Shown piece by piece: positions 34,563 through 40,706 of a DNA stretch of 40,706 nucleotides. The translations under genes and the position numbers were made by a program. The notes under the pieces were generated by a model. It searched no databases. It was given only the letters and a program-made list of their open reading frames with translations, and was not told where the DNA came from. How positions within the stretch are numbered: the stretch's first letter is position 1; each line of letters begins with the position of its first letter. This DNA is from DATDCV01 sp036524155 (GTDB lineage Bacteria > Verrucomicrobiota > Verrucomicrobiia > Limisphaerales > UBA8199): positions 1 through 40,706 of the forward strand of contig DATDCV010000024.1 of NCBI GenBank assembly GCA_036524155.1, read 5' to 3'.

Positions 34563-36043
34563 ACAGCGACCACTTACCGCCCCACGATCTACAGGCCGAA
34601 GCGGGTGCCCTCGGATGTGTCCTGCTCGCCAACGGCGACGTAAACGACATGATCCGCTTGCTTGCGGCGGAATTCTTTTATGATGCACGACACCGGATTG
34701 TTTTAAAGGCCGTCAAATCACTACAGACGGAGGGCAAGCCGATCGATGTGCCAACGGTTGCGATCCGACTGCGGGAAATGGGCGAAACGACCGCCGCCGA
34801 ATATGCGCCGGAGCTGCCCGACAAAACGCCCTCTTCCGCAAACTTCCCGGCTTTTCTGGAAGTCCTACAGGACCGCGCAACGCGCCGCGCATTACTCCGC
34901 GACTCCGCCGAACTGGCCGAGCTCGCCAACAATTCCGCAATGCCGCGCGCCACACTGGCAGCGGCCGCGCGCAAGTTGGGCGAGACATATTCAGCCGTTG
35001 CCGGCAATGGTGGACTGACAATCCGAACGCCGGATGAGCTCTTGGCAATGGTGTTCGATGATAGTGATTGCGTTCTTGGCGATCGCCTGATTGCCGTCGG
35101 ACAAAGCTGCTCCATTATAGGCCAAGCGGGAATTGGGAAGTCCCGAATAGGCATGCAAGCGGCCGCCTGTTGTATCACCGGCCGGCCGTTCCTTGGAATC
35201 GATACGCACGCGCCAAAGCTTTCCTGGCTTGTGCTGCAGGTCGAGAATACCAATAGGCGGTTGCGCGATGACTTGGCCGCGCTCCGCAAATGGTGCGGGG
35301 CCGACTGGCCGCGGGTGAATGCGCAACTCCTGATTCACACTCTCGAGGGCGAGGCCGATACCTTTGTGTCTCTCGACTCTGAAAGGAACGTTGTCCGAAT
35401 TGCCGAAACGATTCAGCGGCACAACCCCGGGGCCGTCATTTGGGATTCGCTCTACAACTTCGGAATAGGCGACCTTAACACCGACACCGACATGGCGGCA
35501 ACGCTGGCCGCTGTTAGTCGCCTGACGCGCCAAGGCAGGCCGGACCGCATCCCTTTGGTGTTTCACCACGCGCTTACGGGCAAGCATGGCGCATCCCGCG
35601 CGGTGGGATACGAGCGCGCCGGCTTTGCTCGTAACTCCAAAGTGCTCCTGGCTTGGTCCCGCGCGCAAATTAACCTCTCTCCCGGCTCGCCAGACAACAA
35701 CGATCTTCTTGTTGTTAGTTGCGGCAAGAATTCCAACGGCCGCGAGTTTTCCAAGTTTGCCGCGAGGTTGAATCCCGCGACCATGCTCTATGAGGTCGAT
35801 CCGTCATTCGACTTCGGCGCCTGGGAGAGCGCCCTGAGCGGCAGGACAAACAGCCAGCCGCTTATCACACCCGACCGGACCCGCGAGCTTTGCCGCGCGC
35901 TTATGAGCAAAGCAGACCTGGCGCATACTATACGGGAGGATTGCGGGTGTGCTCGCCCGGTCGCCTATCGGTATATCAAACGGGCGGAACAAGCCCGCAA
36001 GATCAAGTGGAATTCAAGTAATGAAACCTATTCGCCAAAGTAA
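34559..36043 (+). CDS. Replicative helicase: DnaB N-terminal domain plus RepA-type AAA ATPase
   Basis: 494 residues. Residues 7-110 match the DnaB N-terminal domain (LPPHDLQAEAGALGCVLLAN, FFYDARHRIVLKAVKSL, IDVPTVAIRLREMG). The ATPase starts near 170; Walker A is GQAGIGKS at 188-195 and Walker B is AVIWDSL around residue 293. Further RecA-type features are LVLQVENTNRRLRDDLA and PLVFHHALTGKHGASRAVGY ERA, as in plasmid RepA/AAA_25 hexameric helicases. A C-terminal HTH-like tail (LMSKADLAHTIREDCGCARP VAYRYIKRAEQ) could recognise DNA. It probably opens or extends the origin; the repeats of 36046-36383 lie immediately downstream. In satellites this place is taken by a dedicated replication protein. 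Confidence 0.82.
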   Translation: MNSDHLPPHDLQAEAGALGCVLLANGDVNDMIRLLAAEFFYDARHRIVLKAVKSLQTEGKPIDVPTVAIRLREMGETTAAEYAPELPDKTPSSANFPAFLEVLQDRATRRALLRDSAELAELANNSAMPRATLAAAARKLGETYSAVAGNGGLTIRTPDELLAMVFDDSDCVLGDRLIAVGQSCSIIGQAGIGKSRIGMQAAACCITGRPFLGIDTHAPKLSWLVLQVENTNRRLRDDLAALRKWCGADWPRVNAQLLIHTLEGEADTFVSLDSERNVVRIAETIQRHNPGAVIWDSLYNFGIGDLNTDTDMAATLAAVSRLTRQGRPDRIPLVFHHALTGKHGASRAVGYERAGFARNSKVLLAWSRAQINLSPGSPDNNDLLVVSCGKNSNGREFSKFAARLNPATMLYEVDPSFDFGAWESALSGRTNSQPLITPDRTRELCRALMSKADLAHTIREDCGCARPVAYRYIKRAEQARKIKWNSSNETYSPK

Positions 36044-36045
36044 AT

Positions 36046-36130
36046 CTGTCACCACCTGTCACCGGTTACAACCTGGTGACAATCCGGTAACTGTCACCTG
36101 TCACACACACCTATAGGTGTGACAGTGACA
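36046..36130 (+). repeat. Cluster of seven TGTCAC/GTGACA hexamers (iterons or operators)
   Basis: In the spacer after the helicase gene TGTCAC starts at 36047, 36057, 36092 and 36099, and its complement GTGACA at 36076, 36119 and 36125. CTGTCACAC (36098-36106) and GTGTGACAG (36117-36125) form a 9-bp inverted repeat, and ACACCTATAGGTGT (36107-36120) is a perfect palindrome inside or beside it. The density is far above chance. A replication-initiator or regulator binding array is the simplest reading. Confidence 0.7.
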
Positions 36131-36148
36131 AACCGGGGCCAAGGAACC

Positions 36149-36349
36149 ATGAGCCAGCAACGATTTGTAATCACCGTGCGCCCGATACCGGGCCGCTATT
36201 GGGCGCCCGTGCACCGCCGGCTGGCTCGATTACTCAAGACTCTCAAGCGGGGGTATGGGCTCAAGTGCACGGCCATCCGAGAGGAACCCGACGCTGTAAA
36301 GCTTTCCGACACAGGCGTAAAGGAAGCCGACAGTCACCAAAATGTGTAA
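36149..36349 (+). CDS. Small conserved-looking protein (about 66 aa) in the origin region
   Basis: 66 residues from the ATG at 36149, preceded by AAGGA; the frame also opens earlier but would run through the hexamer array. The sequence RFVITVRPIPGRYWAPVHRR LARLLKTLKRGYGLKCTAIR resembles short beta-alpha-beta proteins that I recall from Planctomycetes and Verrucomicrobia, with no assigned function. Its last 18 codons are made of the 16-bp repeats described next, so the C-terminus may have been shaped by the repeats. Confidence 0.6.
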   Translation: MSQQRFVITVRPIPGRYWAPVHRRLARLLKTLKRGYGLKCTAIREEPDAVKLSDTGVKEADSHQNV

Positions 36350-36383
36350 GCTTTGCCGACAAAATGTGTAAAGAAAACCGACG
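36296..36383 (+). repeat. Four 16-bp direct repeats GTAAAG-N4-CCGACA (iteron-like)
   Basis: Units lie at 36296-36311, 36317-36332, 36346-36361 and 36368-36383. The first is GTAAAGCTTTCCGACA; the third has GTAAGC at its start and the fourth ends CCGACG. Starts are 21, 29 and 22 bp apart, roughly two or three helical turns, so the sites face the same side. The next 88 bp (36384-36471) are AT-richer, include the palindrome TTAACGTTAA (36397-36406), and hold no gene. Iterons beside an AT-rich stretch and a helicase gene suggest a replication origin. Multiple TGT...ACA repeats also occur at ends of IS21-type transposons, but no transposase is present here. Confidence 0.6.
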
Positions 36384-36471
36384 GGTCCTACCTACTTTAA
36401 CGTTAATTCAGGCGACCGATGTGACCCTATCCACCTCATAGTCAATTTTTGTTCATGCCGTAGACAATTTT

Positions 36472-37185
36472 ATGAAAGCCGAAACCTACACCGTGACGTT
36501 TTTAAGCGAGGCCAGCGGGCTCGACCGCCGGCTGGTCAAAACCATTCTTCGCCCACTTGGCGACGCCAACCGCTACACCTTGCGGCAATTTCTTTCGGCT
36601 GTGCGCCAGCACTTCGCCAGCAACGTCCAGACCGCGCGCGAGGAGCGGGCCGCCAACCAAGCAGCATTGCTGAAACTGGAACTGCTGGAACGCACCGATG
36701 AGCTTGTCCCATGGCCCGTCATGTGGTGGTTGTTGGAAAACATTTTGCTGCCTCTGCGGACCCAACTCGCCCACCTCGGCGACCGGCTGAGTTACGAGCG
36801 GCGGGATCCCAGCTTAGGTGAGTGGCTCGACAAGCAGGTCCGCGAAGTTTTGCACAGCCTATCCTCCGGCAACATTGCTTACCCGATCAAGGGCACGCCC
36901 AAGAATTTCGAGCCTGAGTTTGTGGCGTTCCTTGAGCGACTGGTTGCAGAAAACGCGGCCGCCAAAACCCTGCACGAAATTCAAACACGATTGGAAAAAT
37001 ATGACGACTACAGCGACACAACTGGAGCGGGAGATCAAGAGACTGGCGAAAGCCAAAGCGGAACTGCGCCGGCTGATATGGAACCAGAGAGCCAGAGCGA
37101 AGCGCCTGGGGATATCACCGGAGCAACTGCACCAGCGGGAAGTGAGAGAGACCCTAGTCAAAATGTTGACGAAGGCCTTAAGTAA
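36472..37185 (+). CDS. terS: Terminase small subunit-like protein (Nu1/TerS type)
   Basis: 237 residues. An N-terminal HTH (VTFLSEASGLDRRLVKTILR PLG) is followed by RYTLRQFLSAVRQHF and a long helix with NQAALLKLELLERTDELVPW. The HTH, a residue run like GxxRYxLR, then a helix with Lys/Leu-rich text before a polar turn, is the order seen in Nu1-like terminase small subunits, which recognise phage DNA for packaging. The last 60 residues (TGAGDQETGESQSGTAPADM) are acidic and low in complexity. They overlap another frame (37001-37276) that looks equally protein-like. No large subunit follows. In satellites a dedicated TerS redirects the helper packaging motor. Confidence 0.6.
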   Translation: MKAETYTVTFLSEASGLDRRLVKTILRPLGDANRYTLRQFLSAVRQHFASNVQTAREERAANQAALLKLELLERTDELVPWPVMWWLLENILLPLRTQLAHLGDRLSYERRDPSLGEWLDKQVREVLHSLSSGNIAYPIKGTPKNFEPEFVAFLERLVAENAAAKTLHEIQTRLEKYDDYSDTTGAGDQETGESQSGTAPADMEPESQSEAPGDITGATAPAGSERDPSQNVDEGLK

Positions 37186-37276
37186 TTTTTCCTGCCGGAG
37201 CCCTCACCAACAACAAAGGCGGGGCGACAGCAATAATCCGCCAGTCCCGAGCCGGGTATCAGCGGCGACAAACTAA
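37001..37276 (+). CDS. Overlapping small helical protein, out of frame with terS
   Basis: 91 residues from ATG 37001, with GGAAAAAT just upstream, sharing 185 bp with the end of the TerS-like gene in another frame. The N-terminal half is a well-formed amphipathic helix (TQLEREIKRLAKAKAELRRL IWNQRARAKRLG, QREVRETLVKMLTKAL). The other frame gives low-complexity residues over the same bases, so either this frame is the older coding sequence or both are used. No family is recognised. Confidence 0.45.
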   Translation: MTTTATQLEREIKRLAKAKAELRRLIWNQRARAKRLGISPEQLHQREVRETLVKMLTKALSNFSCRSPHQQQRRGDSNNPPVPSRVSAATN

Positions 37277-37573
37277 GGACTGGAAAGGCGAATCGACAGG
37301 AGAGAGCACGGGCGGGGTTGGGGGTCGACCGGTTGCCGGACTGGCACCGGACCCTTCCCCGCCCGCGGCTTTGACGTTGACTCCCAAGAATGTTCAGAGC
37401 GCGGTTGACCGCGGGAGAATCGTAAATCGAGGCATTGACCGCCTCGGCGAGCGGGGCAACCGAAGCAACACTGGATGCTGATGGCGATCGGTCCGGAGTG
37501 GCAGACGACCAGGGCAGGCACTAAGCCGGCCCACTAAAGGCGCAGCGCAAACGAATCTTTTCTATGAATCAAA
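37277..37573 (+). other. Spacer between terS region and capsid gene; no gene with a start
   Basis: Nearly 300 bp in the place where a large terminase, portal and protease would normally stand. A frame without a usable start codon is open from 37182 to about 37487. It gives text such as GRIVNRGIDRLGERGNRSN and may be decayed coding DNA. Short inverted repeats occur (GCGGT/ACCGC; GAGGC/GCCTC), none with a T run. No promoter could be named with confidence. Confidence 0.4.
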
Positions 37574-38881
37574 ATGATTACAGAAACTATCGACGCGACT
37601 GCCCAAAGTGCGGAGCAAGCGCGCGTCAGTGAGATCAAGGCCATAGCCAATGTGGCCGCGAAGTGGGTCGGAGCCCGCGAGGCGTCCGAATCCTGCGACA
37701 ATGCAATCCGGAACGGGATGGAGGTCAACGCGTATCGCACGCTGATTTACGGTTCCATTCCCAGACAAACTCCAATCGTTAACTTCGATCCCAACATCGG
37801 GATGAACGACCGGGAAACGAGCCGCTACTCGCTCGGCAAAGCGATCAAGGAAGCGGCCGAGGGCAGGTTGTCGGGGATCGAGCTCGAAGCCAGCGACGAA
37901 GCACGGCGCCGGGATCGCAGTGTTGATCACCGGATCGGCTCATTCACCATTCCGCAGGACGTGCTAAACCGTGGCGGATGGTTGCAGCGTGACTCTTTGG
38001 TCGCCACGAATACATTAGGCGGTTTTTTAGTTGGGTCGCAGTTGCAGGCGTCCAGCTTCATCGATGCACTCAGAGCGCGCGTTGTCGCAATGCGGTTGGG
38101 CGCGCAAACTTTGTCGGGCCTGGTCGGCAACGTGGTAATTCCGCGATTGAACACCAGCGCCACAATTTCATGGGTTGGGGAGGTTGTTAGCAGCACGGAG
38201 GGTAACATTCATTTAGGCCAAGTGACTTTGAGTCCTAAATGTCCGAGTTGCTTTGTGGACTTCTCCAAGCAACTGCTGGTGCAAAGCACTCCCGATATCG
38301 AGTCGATCATCCGCAGCGATTTGGTTTCCCAGATCGCCGGCGCAATCGACTATTCCGTGTTCCAAAGTTTGGGCGGCACGGCCCCGGTTGGACTTCAGAC
38401 AATGACGGGCGTTAATGCCGTCACCATCGGCGACAATGGCGGGGCGATCACCTGGGCCAAGGTTCTGGAAATGGAACAAGTGGTTGCGAGCGGAAACGGC
38501 GACATTTCCTCGCAGGCTTACGTCACGAATCCGAAGGTCCGCAACAAAATGAAGCAGACCTTGAAAAATACGACCGGCACGGATGCGGGCTTCATTTGGG
38601 ATACCGAAACACCGGGATCGCCTCTAAATGGTTACAGGTGTGAAATCACAAACAATGTCACCTCGGCGGGAACGACCGGGACATCTACGACCGTATGTTC
38701 TTCGCTGTATTTTGGATCCTTCGATCAGGTGTTGATCGGTTTTTGGTCTGGTGTTGACCTGCTCGTTGACCGCACCTCTGCCGCGGCGACTCGGGTTATC
38801 AGAATCTATGCCGATCAGTATCTTGACATTGCGGCGAGGCAACCTGCCGCGTTTGCGAGAATAACTGATATCACAACGTAA
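37574..38881 (+). CDS. Phage major capsid protein, HK97 fold
   Basis: 435 residues. The N-terminal 130 residues (AIRNGMEVNAYRTLIYGS, IGMNDRETSRYSLGKAIKEA) resemble the linker of protease-capsid fusion proteins, but no ClpP-type protease precedes it here. The HK97 core is clear: LVATNTLGGFLVGSQLQASS FIDALRARVVAMRLGAQTL, GLVGNVVIPRLN, SWVGE, LSPKCPSCFVDFSKQLLVQS, VTNPKVRNKMKQTLKNTTG and the C-terminal LLVDRTSAAATRVIRIYADQ YLDIAARQPAAFARI. It should form the shell of a capsid. The start lacks a visible ribosome site. The gene ends at a strong hairpin and terminator, so it is probably expressed as a short, highly expressed unit. Confidence 0.88.
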   Translation: MITETIDATAQSAEQARVSEIKAIANVAAKWVGAREASESCDNAIRNGMEVNAYRTLIYGSIPRQTPIVNFDPNIGMNDRETSRYSLGKAIKEAAEGRLSGIELEASDEARRRDRSVDHRIGSFTIPQDVLNRGGWLQRDSLVATNTLGGFLVGSQLQASSFIDALRARVVAMRLGAQTLSGLVGNVVIPRLNTSATISWVGEVVSSTEGNIHLGQVTLSPKCPSCFVDFSKQLLVQSTPDIESIIRSDLVSQIAGAIDYSVFQSLGGTAPVGLQTMTGVNAVTIGDNGGAITWAKVLEMEQVVASGNGDISSQAYVTNPKVRNKMKQTLKNTTGTDAGFIWDTETPGSPLNGYRCEITNNVTSAGTTGTSTTVCSSLYFGSFDQVLIGFWSGVDLLVDRTSAAATRVIRIYADQYLDIAARQPAAFARITDITT

Positions 38882-38885
38882 CTTC

Positions 38886-38931
38886 ATGGCCGGTCCTTCC
38901 CTTGGTTCTGCCCAAGGTTCATTCCGGCCAT
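38886..38931 (+). other. Nested hairpin after the capsid gene
   Basis: An outer perfect stem ATGGCCGG/CCGGCCAT (38886-38893 with 38924-38931) encloses an inner perfect stem CCTTGG/CCAAGG (38900-38905 with 38912-38917), with 6-7 unpaired bases on each side between them. It sits five bases after the stop codon and just before the terminator, a place suited to protecting the mRNA 3' end. Confidence 0.6.
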
Positions 38932-38937
38932 TTCTGG

Positions 38938-38983
38938 CCCCGGCGGTGTTCTCGTCATTTAGACCCGCCGGGGTTTTCTTTTC
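38938..38983 (+). terminator. Rho-independent terminator of the capsid gene
   Basis: A perfect 9-bp GC stem CCCCGGCGG/CCGCCGGGG (38938-38946 with 38965-38973) is followed at once by TTTTCTTTTCC. This is the clearest intrinsic terminator in the window and ends the capsid transcript before the unknown gene at 39017. Confidence 0.88.
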
Positions 38984-39016
38984 CTGAAAAACTTTTGACA
39001 CCGTCGACGGAGTAGA

Positions 39017-39520
39017 ATGGAACTGAGCCACCTTGCCGATACCGAAGCAGCCTACAACCGGGACCATTGCCTTGAGCCCGTGCAGGGTTTCGATTTTGAA
39101 ACAGTGTTCACTCGCCTTGACGGCGCGCCGGATCCGGAACTGGCGCGTGACGAGCGCATCACCAACACCGCCGCGGCGGTCCGGCAAGTGCTGATTGATG
39201 TTGTCGATCCCGGGCGCGGCAGAGGGCGATTTTATCTGGATACGATCGCAAGGCGTGTGCTTTGTCTTTCTTGGCTATTGCAGGTCCCCGGCGTCGGCGA
39301 CTTGCCGCTTGCCGGAGTTGCCGCGAATTGCCGTTATGCGCGGCGGCGACCGCGGGTGACAAAAGAGGCCTTCTCCAAAGCCGCCTTGCGGATCGGTGAC
39401 GCCTGGGGCTTGCGTTGCCGGGGCCAGAAGTCCCCCGAGGCCCGGCTCCACTATGCAGCGGCGCAAAAGGCAAACCACTGGCGGCACAAACTTGGCGCGA
39501 CACCCGCAACCAAAGCTTGA
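39017..39520 (+). CDS. Unknown element protein, 167 aa
   Basis: A GGAG four bases before the ATG supports this start. The protein is basic and soluble. The middle (ERITNTAAAVRQVLIDVVDP, FYLDTIARRVLCLSWLLQVP) suggests helices, and the end (SKAALRIGDAWGLRCRGQKS PEARLHYAAAQKANHWRHKL) is Arg/Lys-rich. No domain is recognised. It lies between the capsid terminator and a convergent ligase gene, so it is probably a separate transcription unit of the element. Confidence 0.6.
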   Translation: MELSHLADTEAAYNRDHCLEPVQGFDFETVFTRLDGAPDPELARDERITNTAAAVRQVLIDVVDPGRGRGRFYLDTIARRVLCLSWLLQVPGVGDLPLAGVAANCRYARRRPRVTKEAFSKAALRIGDAWGLRCRGQKSPEARLHYAAAQKANHWRHKLGATPATKA

Positions 39521-39593
39521 GCCAAGGTGGTTGACGGTCCTGATTGCGCGATTGGACGGCACGCCACTGCCCCGCGTCTGGTTCAAGCGGCCG

Positions 39594-40262
39594 TCACTTG
39601 TCAGTTCTCACCCTGACAAACCGCGGCTCTCTAAACTTTCCCGTTTTGGTCCGGCTGTGCGCTGCAATCTCAATCACGCTTCCGACGCGGATTAAATCCC
39701 AAGCCTGGAGGTTAAACACCGCAACGCGGCCGGCCGGCTGGCCCTGGTAAGCGATGGCAACGCTGGACGAGTCGCCAACCTCGCAGACCGTCACGTCGAA
39801 AGTCTCAATCCTCTTTGCCTTATACCAGTCGACGCCGCAGGGCGCCGAAATCCGCTTAGCAACGACACCCTCCCCGCCCCGGGCGAGCACCGCCTCGAGC
39901 AATTCTGAGCCGTCTGCCCGTGAGAACGGCAGGACCACTATCCAGGCAGGGAGGACCGCCGCGAGCTCGTCCAGGGCCTTGCGCCTCCCCCACAGGGGCA
40001 CCCTACGGAAATCCTGGCTGGCATCCTCAAGAATATCGAAAGCCCAAAACACCGCCCCGCAAAGCTCCCCGTCGACCGACACCCGAGAGAGAGCCGGCGG
40101 CAGCGGACCGGGCAACGGGTAACAAGTGCGCCGGCCCCACAAGACACCTTGGCGCAGCAACGCGCGGCACCCGTCCTTTTTTTCTTCAAAAAGCCAATCA
40201 GGATCCGCTTTCCAGCGGAGACCGTCGGCAAGCGGGATCCCGATTGGTTGAGGAAACGTCAT
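39594..40262 (-). CDS. Minimal ATP-dependent DNA ligase
   Basis: 222 residues, yet all nucleotidyltransferase motifs can be placed: motif I EEKKDGCR with Lys28 as the probable AMP-acceptor; motif III as VDGEL (63-67) with WAFDIL shortly after (73-78); motif IV EGVVAKR (131-137); motif V WYKAKR (146-151); and motif VI RVRTDK at the C-terminal end of a short OB fold. It seals nicks in duplex DNA. It is much shorter than the 298-residue Chlorella virus ligase, mainly because of the short adenylation domain around motif III. Encoded against the capsid unit, it may serve replication of the element. It starts 10 bp after the end of the next gene, likely in one operon. Confidence 0.85.
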   Translation of the reverse strand: MTFPQPIGIPLADGLRWKADPDWLFEEKKDGCRALLRQGVLWGRRTCYPLPGPLPPALSRVSVDGELCGAVFWAFDILEDASQDFRRVPLWGRRKALDELAAVLPAWIVVLPFSRADGSELLEAVLARGGEGVVAKRISAPCGVDWYKAKRIETFDVTVCEVGDSSSVAIAYQGQPAGRVAVFNLQAWDLIRVGSVIEIAAHSRTKTGKFREPRFVRVRTDK

Positions 40263-40271
40263 CTTGTGCTG

Positions 40272-40706
40272 TCAGTTTTTCAACGCTAACACCGATTCGA
40301 GTTTGTTCTCAAGCCTCTCGAATTTCTCCGCGAGACTCTGGACATCGGGCGATGGCGCGCACGTCCCTTTGCGGAACCGCTCGCCACATTCCCAGATGAG
40401 ATCGCGGCAAGCGGTTGTGACTTCCCGGCCGCACAGCGTATCGACCCGGGCTGACTGTAGAAAGCGGGCGAAGTCGGCCGCTTCCATCGGATCCTTGTTT
40501 TCAGCGACCCGCGCGCGAAACACCGCCAGCCTGGCCAGCGTTACCTTCCGCAGCGTATCGACCAGGAAGGCGTCGGGCTGTTGTTCCTGGCCGATCTTCC
40601 GCAAGGTGCAGATGCCAACAATCTGCTGGCAGTAGGCGTAGCTGGCGCCGGTGAGCTGGGCCAGCTTCTTATAACTGATGTCGTTGTTTTCCATCCAAAG
40701 GGCTTC
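40272..40706 (-). CDS. HTH-like protein, 5' end cut by window edge
   Basis: The minus-strand frame is open to the right edge; an ATG at 40694 would give 140 residues, but four more codons (EALW) continue upstream, so the true start may lie outside. The visible N-terminus (NNDISYKKLAQLTGASYAYC QQIVG) reads as a helix-turn-helix. A helical region (VTLARLAVFRARVAENKD) and a C-terminal coiled coil (VQSLAEKFERLENKLESV) follow. It is probably a DNA-binding regulator or accessory factor transcribed with the ligase. No family is assigned. Confidence 0.6.
   Translation of the reverse strand, partial: EALWMENNDISYKKLAQLTGASYAYCQQIVGICTLRKIGQEQQPDAFLVDTLRKVTLARLAVFRARVAENKDPMEAADFARFLQSARVDTLCGREVTTACRDLIWECGERFRKGTCAPSPDVQSLAEKFERLENKLESVLALKN

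Larger units (their letters stand above)
32037..40706 (+). mobile_element. Left part of a tRNA-integrated, capsid-encoding satellite-like element
   Basis: The left boundary is a tRNA 3' fragment next to an integrase gene. The interior carries integrase, AlpA/Xis-like, DnaB-N/RepA-like, origin-like repeats, a TerS-like gene, a major capsid gene, a DNA ligase and several unknown genes. No large terminase, portal, prohead protease, tail or lysis gene is seen up to the edge. Because the fragment is the tRNA 3' end on the minus strand and the element extends to the right, the intact tRNA should stand at the right end, beyond 40706. A degraded prophage or a prophage with missing genes further right are the alternatives. 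Confidence 0.7.

Noticed and set aside
36296..36383. Remnant of an IS21-type insertion sequence
   Set aside because: Repeats with TGT...ACA ends would fit, but no transposase or helper ATPase fragment was found nearby; kept only as an alternative to an origin.
37564..37632. Short frame encoding a 22-residue peptide with CPKCG just before the capsid start
   Set aside because: It overlaps the capsid gene out of frame, has no ribosome site, and the zinc-knuckle-like text is too short to support.
1..40706. CRISPR array or rRNA genes
   Set aside because: No regularly spaced identical repeats of CRISPR length and no rRNA-like sequence were seen on either strand.

Overview
The window looks like a chromosomal segment of a GC-rich member of the Verrucomicrobiota (Pedosphaeraceae/Limisphaerales type) with the left part of an integrated mobile element at its right end. 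The lineage is inferred from protein content: several secreted proteins with the same FTYQGRL N-terminal module, a small Gly/Ser-rich secreted protein of a kind common in that phylum, degenerate GAAATCCG-like microrepeats in spacers and genes, a fused octaheme cytochrome/TPR protein, and a run of polysaccharide-degrading enzymes.

Layout. 1-1079 (minus): start of a YVTN/YncE beta-propeller protein running off the left edge. 1139-15735 (plus): a tightly spaced cluster of secreted proteins. It holds two tail-spike-like proteins with a C-terminal S74 self-cleaving chaperone domain (1393-3510 and 14134-15735). Each is preceded by the same 254-bp non-coding leader. Between them lie a small secreted protein, a YadA-head-like protein, two zinc metalloproteases, a 1426-residue FG-GAP plus Kelch double-propeller protein and a SurA-like chaperone. 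15806-20387 (plus): lysyl-tRNA synthetase, glutaminyl-tRNA synthetase with an in-frame palindromic insertion, and a TlpA-type thioredoxin. 20622-22301: membrane-anchored sensor histidine kinase. 22552-32001: heparinase II/III-like lyase, GH101-like hydrolase, GH127 beta-L-arabinofuranosidase and an octaheme cytochrome, the last two on the minus strand.

32037 to the right edge is a mobile element integrated at a tRNA 3' end. A 34-nt tRNA 3' fragment lies 94 bp before a tyrosine recombinase gene. Next come a GTGA-coupled unknown gene, an AlpA/Xis-like regulator, a DnaB-N/RepA-type helicase, an origin-like region (seven TGTCAC/GTGACA hexamers, four 16-bp repeats, then an AT-richer stretch), a terminase-small-subunit-like gene with a gene overlapping it out of frame, an HK97-type major capsid protein, a strong terminator, an unknown gene, and on the minus strand a very small ATP-dependent DNA ligase and an HTH-like protein. 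No large terminase, portal, protease or tail gene is visible. The order integrase, AlpA, replication, origin, terS, capsid resembles phage-inducible chromosomal islands (phage satellites) more than a complete prophage. The right end is outside the window, so this remains a hypothesis, but it is the best candidate here for an undescribed system.

All functional names come from motifs read by eye; no database search was run.
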